Below are positions 1 through 7,898 of a stretch of 64,000 nucleotides of DNA, in pieces. The notes beneath the pieces were generated by a model, which worked only from the letters and a program-made list of their open reading frames with translations, was not told where the DNA came from and ran no database searches. Positions within the stretch are counted from its first letter, which is position 1; each line of letters starts with the position of its first letter. The stretch comes from Nocardioides abyssi. GTDB lineage: Bacteria; Actinomycetota; Actinomycetes; Propionibacteriales; Nocardioidaceae. Made by a program: the position numbers and the translations under genes. The stretch covers positions 434,001-498,000 of the forward strand of contig NZ_JAUHJR010000001.1 in NCBI RefSeq assembly GCF_030412915.1. The letters are read 5' to 3'.

Positions 1-191
1 ACGGCGGCAAGCCCCGCGCCCGCGGCTGCCACCCGCCGAAGCGCCGGCTGCGCATCGACTGGGTCCTCGGCGGCCGCCGCGTCGTCTTCACCGACTACCG
101 CGAGGACCGTGGTCCCCGCGTCCGCCGCGCCAGCGACCACGAGCTCGTCCACGCCCGAGTGCGCGTGAAGCCCAAGCCCCGCCGCCGCTGA
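1..191 (+). CDS. Endonuclease/exonuclease/phosphatase family protein, C-terminal fragment
   Basis: The window opens inside this gene; the readable frame starts at base 3 and gives about 62 residues before TGA at 189-191. The visible part contains an RIDWVLGG strand and an ASDHELVHARV end. These match the last two conserved blocks of the DNase I-like endonuclease/exonuclease/phosphatase fold, where the Asp-His pair is catalytic. The tail is very basic (VKPKPRRR). The next gene belongs to the same family, so the two look like tandem paralogues. Nothing can be said about the missing N-terminus. Confidence 0.7.
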   Translation, partial: GGKPRARGCHPPKRRLRIDWVLGGRRVVFTDYREDRGPRVRRASDHELVHARVRVKPKPRRR

Positions 192-211
192 CCACGGCCC
201 GCCGGTCCCGG

Positions 212-217
212 TACCCT
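212..217 (+). promoter_or_regulatory. -10 box TACCCT of a leaderless gene
   Basis: TACCCT ends 6 nt before the GTG at 224 and no Shine-Dalgarno precedes that GTG. Transcription should therefore begin at or next to the start codon. Confidence 0.5.
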
Positions 218-223
218 GCACCC

Positions 224-1261
224 GTGCGTCGCCGTCCCACCGTCCCCGTCGTCCTCGCGGTGGCCGTGCTCCTCACCGGCCTCGCCGTCGTCGCCGGGCT
301 CGGGCTCGCCCCGCGCGAGGTGCGGGTGCCGATCGCGGTCGGCGCCCCGGTCGAGGTCAGCGGCGCGCAGGTCTCGGCGCGCGGCGAGCGCGTCTCCCGG
401 GCGGCCGACCGAGCGCCCGCGACGGCCCGCGCCCGGACCGAGGCGGCCTCGGCGCTCGTGCCGCCGAAGGCGCCGCCGTACCTTGTCGAGCGCGCGGGCG
501 CTCCGCTGCGCCGCGTGCCCCCCGGCCCGGTGCCGGGCGACCCGTTCACCTTCCAGGTCGGCACGCTCAACGTCCAGGGCAGCCAGCACCGCGCCAACGG
601 CACCGGCCGCGCCGCCCTGCACGCCAGCACGATCCTCGGCCGCGGCGTCGACCTCGTCGGCTTCCAGGAGGTCCAGGACGACCAGCTCGCGGTGCTGCGC
701 TCGCGGCTGCCGGGCTGGACCATCTGGCCCGGCCAGGCGCTGGGCAACCAGGGCGTGCGGCTGCAGATCGGCTGGCGCGACGACCTCTTCGAGCTCGTCG
801 ACACCGGGTCGATCACCACGACCTTCGACCACCAGTCGCGGCCGATCCCCTACGTCCTGCTGCGCGACCGCGCGACGACCGGCGAGTTCTGGGTCATCGA
901 CCTGCACAACTCCCCGCGCGACCAGGAGGCCGACCGCGACGCGGCGACCGGCGCCCAGATCGCGCTCGTCGAGCGGCTCAAGGCCACCGGCAAGCCGGTG
1001 CTGCTCATGGGCGACACCAACGAGAAGACCGAGTTCGGCTGCCGGGTCTCGGCGGCCACCGGGATGATCGGCTCCAACGGCGCGACGCCGGGCGCCTGCG
1101 TGGGCGCCGGCCCGATCAAGATCGACAAGATCATGGGCGTCGGGGGAGTGGCCTTCAGCGGCCACGTCGTCGACTACGGCGCCCCGGTGCGTGCGGCCAC
1201 CGACCACGCGTTCGTCCGCGCGACCGTGACGGTCACGCCGATGGTCACGCCGGCCGGCTGA
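224..1261 (+). CDS. Membrane-anchored endonuclease/exonuclease/phosphatase family protein
   Basis: This 345-residue protein has a basic N-terminus and one hydrophobic segment (about residues 7-30), acting as signal peptide or anchor, so the enzyme domain should face outward. The domain runs from about residue 108. It shows N117 in TLNVQG, E149 in VGFQEV, GDTN at 263-266 and TDH at 326-328, the metal- and phosphate-binding set of the DNase I-like fold. Substrate could be nucleic acid or a phosphoester and cannot be told from sequence. Residues 45-105 form an Ala/Arg-rich linker. The GTG start is supported by the leaderless -10 box at 212-217. The 3' end overlaps the convergent methyltransferase gene by 17 bp. 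Confidence 0.75.
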   Translation: MRRRPTVPVVLAVAVLLTGLAVVAGLGLAPREVRVPIAVGAPVEVSGAQVSARGERVSRAADRAPATARARTEAASALVPPKAPPYLVERAGAPLRRVPPGPVPGDPFTFQVGTLNVQGSQHRANGTGRAALHASTILGRGVDLVGFQEVQDDQLAVLRSRLPGWTIWPGQALGNQGVRLQIGWRDDLFELVDTGSITTTFDHQSRPIPYVLLRDRATTGEFWVIDLHNSPRDQEADRDAATGAQIALVERLKATGKPVLLMGDTNEKTEFGCRVSAATGMIGSNGATPGACVGAGPIKIDKIMGVGGVAFSGHVVDYGAPVRAATDHAFVRATVTVTPMVTPAG

Positions 1262-1868
1262 CCCGCACCACGCAGTCCCACGCGACCAGCCCGGCCCCGC
1301 CGCCGTGGCCGGGCTCGACGGGGCGCGCCACCCGCTCCGCCCGGTGCACCTCGTGCGCCAGGTCGGCCAGGTCGGCCAGGACGTCCTCGGCGCTCATCAG
1401 CACCTCCGGGTCCTGCGGGCCGCCGGTCCCCTCGGTGAGGTTGGTCCGGTCGTGCGCGACCACCAGCAGCGTGCCGCCCGGCGCCAGCGCCGCGTGCGCC
1501 CCGCGCACCGCGGCCCGCCGCTCGGCCGGCGGCAGCTGCAGGTAGGCGAGCAGGGCCAGGTCGTACGCCGCGTCGTCGGCCGCGCGCCAGGTGGTGGCAT
1601 CGTCGTGCACCCAGGTCACCGACCCGGCGAGGTCGCTGCCCTCGGCGACCCGGCGGCCCTTCTCCAGGCCGACGGCCGCGAAGTCGACCGCGGTCACCTG
1701 CCAGCCCCGGCCGGCCAGCCAGAGGGCGTGGCGGCCCTCGCCGGCGGCCAGGTCCACCGCCCGCCCCGGGGGTAGGCCGGCGCACTCGGCGGCCACGACC
1801 GCGTTCGGGCCCGCCGACCAGACCAGGTCGCTGGCGGCGTACCGCTCGTCCCAGGCGTGCGCGTCCAC
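1245..1868 (-). CDS. Class I SAM-dependent methyltransferase
   Basis: The 207-residue protein has the class I methyltransferase motif I (AVDLAAGEGRHA, residues 37-48) followed by VTAVDFA, where the acidic residue binds the SAM ribose. The N-terminus (WDERYAASDLVWSAGPN) resembles the small TehB/thiopurine-type methyltransferases common in actinobacteria. The acceptor substrate is unknown. The start is GTG at 1868; neither a Shine-Dalgarno nor a clear -10 box fits it well, so a start within the first few codons remains possible. The gene ends 17 bp inside the end of the convergent nuclease-like gene. Confidence 0.8.
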   Translation of the reverse strand: MDAHAWDERYAASDLVWSAGPNAVVAAECAGLPPGRAVDLAAGEGRHALWLAGRGWQVTAVDFAAVGLEKGRRVAEGSDLAGSVTWVHDDATTWRAADDAAYDLALLAYLQLPPAERRAAVRGAHAALAPGGTLLVVAHDRTNLTEGTGGPQDPEVLMSAEDVLADLADLAHEVHRAERVARPVEPGHGGGAGLVAWDCVVRVSRPA

Positions 1869-1906
1869 AGGAACCAGGTGGGAATCAGATGGGGGTCAGG
1901 TGGGGG

Positions 1907-2284
1907 TCAGGCGGGCGTGCCGCCCTGGCCGGCCGCGGCCGCCTGGCGACGCACGTCGTCCATGTCGAGCTCGCGCACCGCGGAGATGAGCTGCTCGAGC
2001 CCCTGCGGCGGGAGCGCGCCGGGCTGGGCGTAGACGAGCACGCCCTCGCGGAAGGCCATCAGCGTGGGGATCGAGGTGATCCGCGCGGCGGCGGCGAGCT
2101 CCTGCTGCGCCTCGGTGTCCACGGACCCGAAGGTGATGTCGGTGTGCTGCTCGGAGGCCGCCTCGTAGGTGGGCGCGAACTGGCGGCACGGGCCGCACCA
2201 GCTCGCCCAGAAGTCCACGAGGAGGATGTCGCTGTCCGCGACGTTCTGCTCGAAGTTCGCACCGGTCAGCTCGATGGTCGCCAT
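1907..2284 (-). CDS. trxA: Thioredoxin family protein
   Basis: This 125-residue protein is a complete thioredoxin fold: DFWASWCGPC with active-site C30 and C33, and the cis-Pro block SIPTLMAF at 71-78. It should act as a cytoplasmic disulfide reductase or general redox donor. After the fold there is an extra Ala/Gln-rich tail (about residues 108-125) not needed in classical thioredoxin. The ATG at 2284 was chosen because a -10 box TACCGT (2292-2297, minus strand) lies 7 nt upstream, the leaderless spacing seen at many genes here. An in-frame GTG three codons earlier is the alternative. It is divergent from the alpha-glucoside ABC operon. Confidence 0.88.
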   Translation of the reverse strand: MATIELTGANFEQNVADSDILLVDFWASWCGPCRQFAPTYEAASEQHTDITFGSVDTEAQQELAAAARITSIPTLMAFREGVLVYAQPGALPPQGLEQLISAVRELDMDDVRRQAAAAGQGGTPA

Positions 2285-2291
2285 GACCCCC

Positions 2292-2297
2292 ACGGTA
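2292..2297 (-). promoter_or_regulatory. -10 box TACCGT of the leaderless thioredoxin gene
   Basis: Read on the minus strand, TACCGT is followed by 7 nt (GGGGGTC) and then the ATG at 2284. Confidence 0.5.
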
Positions 2298-2341
2298 CGT
2301 CGCCGCCGGGGAGGCGACGAGGGTCCGCCCGGTGCGCGACC

Positions 2342-2378
2342 GGACCAGACTGGTCCAGACCTGTGGAAGCGTTTCCAC
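2342..2378. promoter_or_regulatory. LacI-type operator plus adjacent inverted repeat
   Basis: GTGGAAGC-GTTTCCAC at 2363-2378 is a near-perfect palindrome with the central CG and the GGAA/TTCC arms typical of LacI/CcpA-family operators; only one arm pair mismatches. Just upstream, at 2342-2356, GGACCAG-A-CTGGTCC is a perfect 7-bp inverted repeat with one central base. Both lie in the divergent region before the ABC operon whose last gene (5970-6977) encodes a LacI-family regulator, the likely binder. Confidence 0.5.
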
Positions 2379-2440
2379 GGAGGTCTCCGCGGAACGACGC
2401 TCGCGTTACAGAATCGTGACGCGACGCCCCGCCGGTGACC

Positions 2441-2467
2441 TTGACCACTGGGTGCGCAAGCGCTTGC
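2441..2467 (+). promoter_or_regulatory. Likely promoter and second LacI-type operator
   Basis: TTGACC at 2441-2446 fits a -35 element. GCAAGCGCTTGC at 2456-2467 is a perfect 12-bp palindrome with a central CG, a LacI-family operator shape. It would lie in the spacer and -10 zone of that promoter, so a bound repressor would block RNA polymerase. The two operator centres (2370.5 and 2461.5) are 91 bp apart, which would allow looping. The exact -10 is not clear. Confidence 0.45.
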
Positions 2468-2536
2468 ATCGGGAGCGGCACGGTCGCCGCGAGTCCGACG
2501 CAGGTGACCGACCACGGGACTAGATAGGGAGAACGC

Positions 2537-3916
2537 ATGCGTTCGTTGAAGAGATCCGGCCTCGCAGGCGCGGCCGTCCTGCTCGCCGCCAGCGCGGCGC
2601 TCGCGGGCTGCGCCGACGACAGCGACGGCGACAGCGGCGCCGCCGGCGGCACCGCCCCCGGCGACGGCAAGGCCGAGTGCGAGGGCATGACCGAGTGGGG
2701 CGACCTGACCGGTCGCGACGTCACGGTCTACACCTCGATCGTGGCCCCCGAGGACCAGCCCCACATCGACTCCTGGAAGGTCTTCGAGGACTGCACCGGG
2801 GCCGACGTGAAGTACGAGGGCTCCAAGGAGTTCGAGGCACAGCTGCAGGTGCGCGTCCAGGCCGGCAACCCGCCGGACATCGCCTACATCCCGCAGCCGG
2901 GCCTGCTCAAGACCCTCGTCGGCACCGGCAAGGTCGTCGAGGCGCCCGACGGCGTCTCCGAGAACGTCGACGAGTTCTTCGGTGAGGACTGGAAGGGCTA
3001 CGGCACCGTCGACGACAAGTTCTACGCCGCCCCGCTCGGCGCGAACGTGAAGTCCTTCGTCTGGTACTCCCCGAAGATGTTCGCCGAGAACAAGTGGGAG
3101 GTCCCGGAGACCTGGGACGACATGATGGCGCTGACCGACGAGATCGCGAAGGCCGGGGACATGAAGCCCTGGTGCGCGGGCATCGAGTCCGGCGAGGCCA
3201 CCGGCTGGCCGGCCACCGACTGGCTCGAGGACGTGCTCCTCCGCACCGGCGGCCCGGACGTCTACGACCAGTGGGTCAACCACGAGATCCCCTTCAACGA
3301 CCCCGCGGTCGTCGAGGGCCTCGACACCGTCGGCGGGATCCTCAAGAACGAGGACTACGTCAACGGCGGCATCGGCGACGTGAAGTCGATCGCGACCACC
3401 CCCTTCCAGGAGGGCGGCCTGCCGATCCTCGACGGCGAGTGCGCGCTGCACCGCATGGCGAGCTTCTACGCCGCCAACTGGCCCGAGGGCACCGACGTCT
3501 CGGAGAACGGCGACGCGTTCGCCTTCTACCTCCCGCCGATCGGTGACGAGTTCGGCAGCCCGGTGCTCGGTGGTGGCGAGTTCGTCGCCGCCTTCTCCGA
3601 CGCGCCGGAGGTGCAGGCCTTCCAGACCTTCCTGTCCAGCGACACCTGGGCCAACGAGAAGGCCAAGACCAGCCCGCTCGGCGGCTGGGTGAGCGCCAAC
3701 ACCGGTCTCGAGATCTCCAACCTCGCCAGCCCGATCGACCAGCTGTCGGCGGAGATCTTCCAGGACCCCGAGGCGGTCTTCCGCTTCGACGGTTCCGACC
3801 AGATGCCCGGTGCCGTCGGCGCCGGCTCCTTCTGGACCGAGATGACCGCCTGGATCGCCCAGGACCAGAGCACCGAGGACTCCCTCACCAAGATCGAGGA
3901 GTCCTGGGAGGACTGA
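2537..3916 (+). CDS. aglE: Alpha-glucoside-type ABC transporter substrate-binding lipoprotein
   Basis: The 459-residue protein is a lipoprotein: a basic N-terminus, hydrophobic stretch and lipobox ALAGC with the lipidated Cys at residue 25, then an Asp/Gly-rich linker. The body (VTVYTSIVAPEDQPHIDSW, then a long family-1 solute-binding core) looks like the AglE alpha-glucoside binding proteins. It should capture alpha-glucosides such as maltose, sucrose or trehalose outside the membrane. ATG 2537 is preceded by AGGGAG at good distance. It heads the operon binding protein-permease-permease-LacI regulator. LacI-type operators lie upstream and a strong hairpin follows the gene. The symbol is by resemblance; the sugar is inferred. 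Confidence 0.75.
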   Translation: MRSLKRSGLAGAAVLLAASAALAGCADDSDGDSGAAGGTAPGDGKAECEGMTEWGDLTGRDVTVYTSIVAPEDQPHIDSWKVFEDCTGADVKYEGSKEFEAQLQVRVQAGNPPDIAYIPQPGLLKTLVGTGKVVEAPDGVSENVDEFFGEDWKGYGTVDDKFYAAPLGANVKSFVWYSPKMFAENKWEVPETWDDMMALTDEIAKAGDMKPWCAGIESGEATGWPATDWLEDVLLRTGGPDVYDQWVNHEIPFNDPAVVEGLDTVGGILKNEDYVNGGIGDVKSIATTPFQEGGLPILDGECALHRMASFYAANWPEGTDVSENGDAFAFYLPPIGDEFGSPVLGGGEFVAAFSDAPEVQAFQTFLSSDTWANEKAKTSPLGGWVSANTGLEISNLASPIDQLSAEIFQDPEAVFRFDGSDQMPGAVGAGSFWTEMTAWIAQDQSTEDSLTKIEESWED

Positions 3917-3933
3917 CCCCGGTAGCTGAACCA

Positions 3934-3969
3934 CCCCTCCCGGTCGGTCGCGAGACCGGCCGGGAGGGG
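3934..3969 (+). promoter_or_regulatory. Intercistronic hairpin with GCGA tetraloop
   Basis: The arms 3934-3949 and 3954-3969 pair over 16 bp with a single G-U, closed by a GCGA (GNRA-type) loop at 3950-3953. There is no T tract. A hairpin right after a binding-protein gene and before its permease genes usually protects the upstream mRNA, so that binding protein is made in excess, as known for malE-malF type operons. It could also act as a partial terminator. Confidence 0.7.
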
Positions 3970-4052
3970 CTGCCGCTCCCTGCGGCAGCACCGCCCCGTC
4001 GTACGTCCGGCCGCTGAGCGTCCTCGCCCGGCCCGAACCTTCCGGAGTGCCC

Positions 4053-5015
4053 ATGTCCACCGGTGAGAAGTTCACCCAGATGGTGATCGCGGTCGCGGTG
4101 TTCTTCGCCGTCGTCGCGCTGATCCTCCTGCTGACCCAACGCCTCCGGTCGCGCCGCGGCGAGCTGGTGCAGTCGGCCGCGTTCGTGCTGCCGGCCATCC
4201 TGCTCATCGCCGTCGGCCTGCTCTACCCGGCCCTGACGAGCATCTACCAGTCCTTCAAGGACAACACCGGCAGCGAGTTCGTCGGCCTCGAGAACTACCA
4301 GACGATCTTCACCGACAGCGACCAGGTGCGCGTGCTGCTCAACACCGCCGCCTGGGTCATCCTCGTGCCGCTGGTCTCCACGCTGGTCGGCCTGGTGTAC
4401 GCCGTGCTGGTCGACCGCTCGCGGTTCGAGAAGGTCGCCAAGGCGCTGATCTTCCTGCCGATGGCGATCTCGCTCGTGGGCGCCTCGATCATCTGGAAGT
4501 TCGTCTACGACTACCGCGACAGCAGCAAGCAGCAGATCGGCCTGGCCAACGAGCTGCTCAACCTGGTCGGGATCGACTCCTACCGGTTCCTGCTCACCGA
4601 GCCGTGGAACACCGTCTTCCTCATCATCATCCTGATCTGGGTCCAGGCCGGCTTCGCGATGACGATCCTCTCGGCGTCGATCAAGGCGATCCCCGAGGAC
4701 ATCATCGAGGCCGCCCGCCTCGACGGCGTCGGGGGGATGAAGATGTTCCGCCACATCACGATCCCGAGCATCCGGCCCTCGCTCATCGTCGTGCTCACCA
4801 CCATCAGCATCACGACGCTGAAGGCCTTCGACATCGTCCGCACGACCACCGGCGGCAACTTCGACACGTCGGTGCTGGCCTACCAGTTCTACGTGGAGTA
4901 CTTCCGCTCCTACGACCAGGGCATGGCCACCGCCATCGCGGTCCTGATCTTCGTCCTGGTGATGCCGATCGTGATCTACAACGTCCGTCAGATGCGCAAG
5001 CTGGAGGCACGATGA
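4053..5015 (+). CDS. aglF: Alpha-glucoside-type ABC transporter permease 1
   Basis: The 320-residue membrane protein has an N-terminal hydrophobic segment followed by the usual six-helix MalF-type core. The EAA loop that docks the ATPase is visible as EAARLDGVGGMKMFRHITIP near residue 225. It should form half of the membrane channel together with the next gene product. ATG 4053 was chosen over a GTG two codons earlier because CCGGAG at 4042-4046 sits at the right distance. Its stop overlaps the next start (ATGA). No ATPase gene is in this operon; the MsiK-like gene at 25450 is the likely partner. Confidence 0.82.
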   Translation: MSTGEKFTQMVIAVAVFFAVVALILLLTQRLRSRRGELVQSAAFVLPAILLIAVGLLYPALTSIYQSFKDNTGSEFVGLENYQTIFTDSDQVRVLLNTAAWVILVPLVSTLVGLVYAVLVDRSRFEKVAKALIFLPMAISLVGASIIWKFVYDYRDSSKQQIGLANELLNLVGIDSYRFLLTEPWNTVFLIIILIWVQAGFAMTILSASIKAIPEDIIEAARLDGVGGMKMFRHITIPSIRPSLIVVLTTISITTLKAFDIVRTTTGGNFDTSVLAYQFYVEYFRSYDQGMATAIAVLIFVLVMPIVIYNVRQMRKLEAR

Positions 5016-5947
5016 CCGTCATCCCCGAGGAGAAGGGCGTCGAGGCGATCGTCGCCCAGGAGTCGGTCGCCGCCACCGCCAAGCGCGGGCTGAGCTCCCC
5101 GTGGGCCTCGCTGGCCGCGGTCGTCATCGCCGTGCTGTGGACGATCCCGACCTTCGGCCTCCTGGTCACCTCGTTCCGTCCCGAGAGCGACATCACGAGC
5201 AGTGGCTGGTGGACCTTCCTCACGGACCCGAGCTTCACCCTGGACAACTACGACGAGGTCCTGAACGGGTCGACGACCAACCTGGCGACGTACTTCATCA
5301 ACTCGATCGTCATCACGATCCCGTCGGTGCTGATCCCGATCAGCATCGCGACGATGGCTGCCTACGCGTTCGCGTGGATGAAGTTCCCGGGGCGCGACTT
5401 CCTGTTCGTGGCGATCTTCGCCCTGCAGATCGTGCCCATCCAGGTCACGATGATCCCGCTGCTCAAGCTCTACGTGCAGCCGCCGTTCGACCTGATGCCC
5501 CTCGCGGGCTCCGACGCCCCCGGTGGCGGCTTCTACACGATCTGGCTCTCGCACGCGATCTTCGCGCTGCCGCTGGCGATCTACCTGCTGCACAACTTCA
5601 TGAGCCAGATCCCCGGCGAGCTGATCGAGTCCGCCCGGGTCGACGGCGCCGGCCACGTGCAGATCTTCACCAAGATCATGCTGCCGCTCATGGCGCCGGC
5701 GATCGCGGCGTTCGGCATCTTCCAGTTCCTGTGGGTGTGGAACGACCTGCTGGTCGCGCTGGTCTTCGGCAGCTCGGAGAACGCCCCGCTGACCGCGCGC
5801 CTGGCCGAGCTGTCCGGCACCCGCGGCCAGGACTGGTACCTCCTCTCGGCCGGCGCCTTCGTCTCGCTGGTCGTGCCGCTGATCGTGTTCCTCGCCCTGC
5901 AGCGCTACTTCGTGCGCGGCCTGCTGGCGGGAAGCGTCAAGGGGTGA
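5012..5947 (+). CDS. aglG: Alpha-glucoside-type ABC transporter permease 2
   Basis: The 311-residue MalG-type permease has a first membrane helix at about residues 33-52 and a typical EAA loop, ESARVDGAGHVQIFTKIMLP, near residue 210. It pairs with the preceding permease in the membrane. A periplasm-side insertion around PFDLMPLAGSDAPGGG is typical of AglG-like proteins and supports the alpha-glucoside assignment. The ATG at 5012 overlaps the upstream stop by 4 bp, so the two permeases should be translationally coupled. The LacI regulator follows 22 nt later. Confidence 0.82.
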   Translation: MTVIPEEKGVEAIVAQESVAATAKRGLSSPWASLAAVVIAVLWTIPTFGLLVTSFRPESDITSSGWWTFLTDPSFTLDNYDEVLNGSTTNLATYFINSIVITIPSVLIPISIATMAAYAFAWMKFPGRDFLFVAIFALQIVPIQVTMIPLLKLYVQPPFDLMPLAGSDAPGGGFYTIWLSHAIFALPLAIYLLHNFMSQIPGELIESARVDGAGHVQIFTKIMLPLMAPAIAAFGIFQFLWVWNDLLVALVFGSSENAPLTARLAELSGTRGQDWYLLSAGAFVSLVVPLIVFLALQRYFVRGLLAGSVKG

Positions 5948-5969
5948 CCGGCCCGCGGGTGGGGGCCCG

Positions 5970-6977
5970 GTGACCAGCATCGACGACCTCGCCCGCGAGG
6001 TCGGGGTCTCCACCGCGACCGTCTCCCGCGCCCTGCGCGGGCTGCCCCGGGTCTCCGAGGAGACCCGGCAGCGGGTGGTCGAGGCGGCGGTGCGGCTGGG
6101 CTACGTGCCGAGCGCCAGCGCGAGCGGGCTGGCCACGGGGCGCACCCGCACGGTCGCGGTCGTGGTGCCGTTCGTGACCCGGTGGTTCTTCGCCACCGTC
6201 ATCCACGGCGCCGAGCAGGTGCTGCGCGAGCGCGGCTACGACCTGCTCCTCTACAACCTCGCCGGCGACCCGGCCGCCCGGCAGCGCCTCTTCGGCACCG
6301 GCCTGCTCACCAAGCGCGCCGACGCGGTCCTCGTGCTCGGGCTCGCCCCGACCCCCGAGGAGGTCCGGCAGCTGCGCAGCGGCGGCCGCCCGGTGGGTCT
6401 GGTGGGCGCGTCGGTCGACGGCTGGCCCAGCGTCCAGATCGACGACCATGCCGCGGCCCGCTCGGCGGTCGAGCACCTGCTCGCGCTCGGCCACCGCCGG
6501 ATCGCGTACGTCGGCGGGCTCGACGAGAGCCCGGTCGACGTCGTCGTGCCGACGGCCCGCCGCGACGGCTACCTCGAGGCGCTGCTGGACGCGGGGGTCG
6601 AGCCGGAGCCGGCGTACGAGGTGGACGGCCGCTTCACCATGGCCGGTGGGCTGGCCGCCGGCCGGCGGCTGCTCGGCCTCCCCGAGGGGCCGACCGCGGT
6701 GTTCGCGGCGTCCGACGAGATGGCGATCGGCGTGCTGCGCGCGGCCCGCGAGGCCGGGCGCTCGGTGCCCGGCGACCTGTCGGTCATCGGGGTGGACGAC
6801 CACGAGACGGCGCTGTTCTTCGACCTCTCCACGGTGCGCCAGCAGGTGGCCGAGCAGGGGCGCACGGCGGCGCGCCAGGTGCTGGCGCTGCTGGGCGAGA
6901 CCGACGAGGTCGTGCCCGACCGGGTCGTGCTGCCCACCGAGCTGGTGCTGCGCTCCACGACGGCGCCGCCGGCCTGA
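5970..6977 (+). CDS. LacI-family transcriptional regulator
   Basis: The 335-residue protein begins directly with a LacI helix-turn-helix (IDDLAREVGVSTATVSRALRG, residues 4-24) and hinge region, followed by a periplasmic-binding-protein-like sensor domain that should bind the imported sugar. It closes the alpha-glucoside operon, 22 nt after the last permease gene, and most likely represses that operon through the palindromes at 2363-2378 and 2456-2467. The GTG at 5970 has only a weak G-rich ribosome site, so translation may depend on read-through from the permease gene. It converges on hemolysin III with a small GC hairpin between them. Confidence 0.85.
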   Translation: MTSIDDLAREVGVSTATVSRALRGLPRVSEETRQRVVEAAVRLGYVPSASASGLATGRTRTVAVVVPFVTRWFFATVIHGAEQVLRERGYDLLLYNLAGDPAARQRLFGTGLLTKRADAVLVLGLAPTPEEVRQLRSGGRPVGLVGASVDGWPSVQIDDHAAARSAVEHLLALGHRRIAYVGGLDESPVDVVVPTARRDGYLEALLDAGVEPEPAYEVDGRFTMAGGLAAGRRLLGLPEGPTAVFAASDEMAIGVLRAAREAGRSVPGDLSVIGVDDHETALFFDLSTVRQQVAEQGRTAARQVLALLGETDEVVPDRVVLPTELVLRSTTAPPA

Positions 6978-6981
6978 CGGC

Positions 6982-6997
6982 CGGGCCCGACGGCCCG
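6982..6997. terminator. Small GC hairpin between convergent genes
   Basis: CGGGCC-CGAC-GGCCCG forms a 6-bp perfect stem between the LacI gene and the hemolysin III gene. There is no T tract, so its strength as a terminator is uncertain. Confidence 0.35.
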
Positions 6998-7008
6998 CGC
7001 GGTGGGTG

Positions 7009-7746
7009 TCAGCGCAGCGAGTAGGTCGCCAGCGAGACACCGACGTAGTGCGCGGCGAAGGCCAGGATCGTGAAGGTGTGGAAGACCTCGTGGAAGCCGA
7101 ACCACCGGGGCCAGGGGTCGGGCCGCTTGAAGCCGTAGACCACGCCGCCCAGCGTGTAGAGCATCCCGCCGGCCACGATCATCACGAAGGTCGTCACCCC
7201 GATGCCCATGCCGAGCTCCAGCGCCCCGTCGAGCAGGTCGGGGATGAAGAAGACCGCCGCCCAGCCGAGCGCGACGTAGATCGGCACGTAGAGCCAGCGC
7301 GGCGCGTCGGTCCAGAAGACGCGGAAGCCGACGCCGAGGACGGCCCCCGTCCAGACGGCGACCAGCAGGGCGGTGCGCTGCGTGCCCTCGAGGAGCATCA
7401 GCGCGAAGGGCGTGTAGGAGCCGGCGATCAGCAGGAAGATGTTGGCGTGGTCGAAGCGGCGGAGGAACGCCCACGTCCGCGGTGACCAGGTGCCGGTGTG
7501 GTAGATCGCCGAGACGGTGAACAGCAGCAGCGCGGTGCCCACGAAGACCGCCGACCCGACCCGGGTGGTCGTGTCGGGGGAGAGGGCGACCAGGACGATG
7601 CCGGCCGCCAGCGTCAGGGGCGAGGTCGCCAGGTGCAGCCAGCCGCGGAGCCTGGGCTTGATCTCGGCGATCGTGTCGTGGAACGACTCGCCGAGGTGCT
7701 CCAGACGGTGCTCCAGACCTGCACGCACGTCGTCGGATCGGCTCAT
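7009..7746 (-). CDS. Hemolysin III / PAQR family membrane protein
   Basis: The 245-residue integral membrane protein has about seven hydrophobic segments. It carries the family's polar signatures: SAIYHTGTW near residue 80, FDHANIFLLIAGSYTPFAL near 97-115, and the C-terminal FGFHEVFHTFTILAFAAHY. The conserved His and Asp residues form the metal site shared with the PAQR superfamily. The biochemical role in bacteria is poorly defined (membrane homeostasis or hydrolase activity), and the name hemolysin is historical. It is divergent from the isoprenyl transferase, as Rv1085c is from Rv1086. Leaderless start: TAGCGT at 7753-7758 on the minus strand. Confidence 0.88.
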   Translation of the reverse strand: MSRSDDVRAGLEHRLEHLGESFHDTIAEIKPRLRGWLHLATSPLTLAAGIVLVALSPDTTTRVGSAVFVGTALLLFTVSAIYHTGTWSPRTWAFLRRFDHANIFLLIAGSYTPFALMLLEGTQRTALLVAVWTGAVLGVGFRVFWTDAPRWLYVPIYVALGWAAVFFIPDLLDGALELGMGIGVTTFVMIVAGGMLYTLGGVVYGFKRPDPWPRWFGFHEVFHTFTILAFAAHYVGVSLATYSLR

Positions 7747-7752
7747 GCTCCG

Positions 7753-7758
7753 ACGCTA
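7753..7758 (-). promoter_or_regulatory. -10 box TAGCGT of leaderless hemolysin III gene
   Basis: On the minus strand TAGCGT is 6 nt upstream of the ATG at 7746. Confidence 0.45.
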
Positions 7759-7885
7759 CCGGCCGCGGCCGCTCCGGCGGTGGGTGGAGCGGTGTGACGG
7801 TGCTCGTCACGTCGGCGGCCCGGACCCGCAGTGCAGCCTTGCGGACCGGGCCCGCAGGGGTGGCCCGCGGGGGCTCGCGGCGGCG

Positions 7886-7891
7886 TACCCT
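7886..7891 (+). promoter_or_regulatory. -10 box TACCCT of leaderless isoprenyl transferase gene
   Basis: TACCCT lies 7 nt before the GTG at 7899. The spacing decides the start codon over upstream in-frame candidates. Confidence 0.5.
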
Positions 7892-7898
7892 GCTCCCC

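Noticed and set aside
1907-4207. Very long open frames antisense to known genes, such as one across the alpha-glucoside binding protein gene.
   Set aside because: High GC removes stop codons in other frames; these translations are Arg/Gly/Asp-rich low-complexity shadows without domains or ribosome sites.
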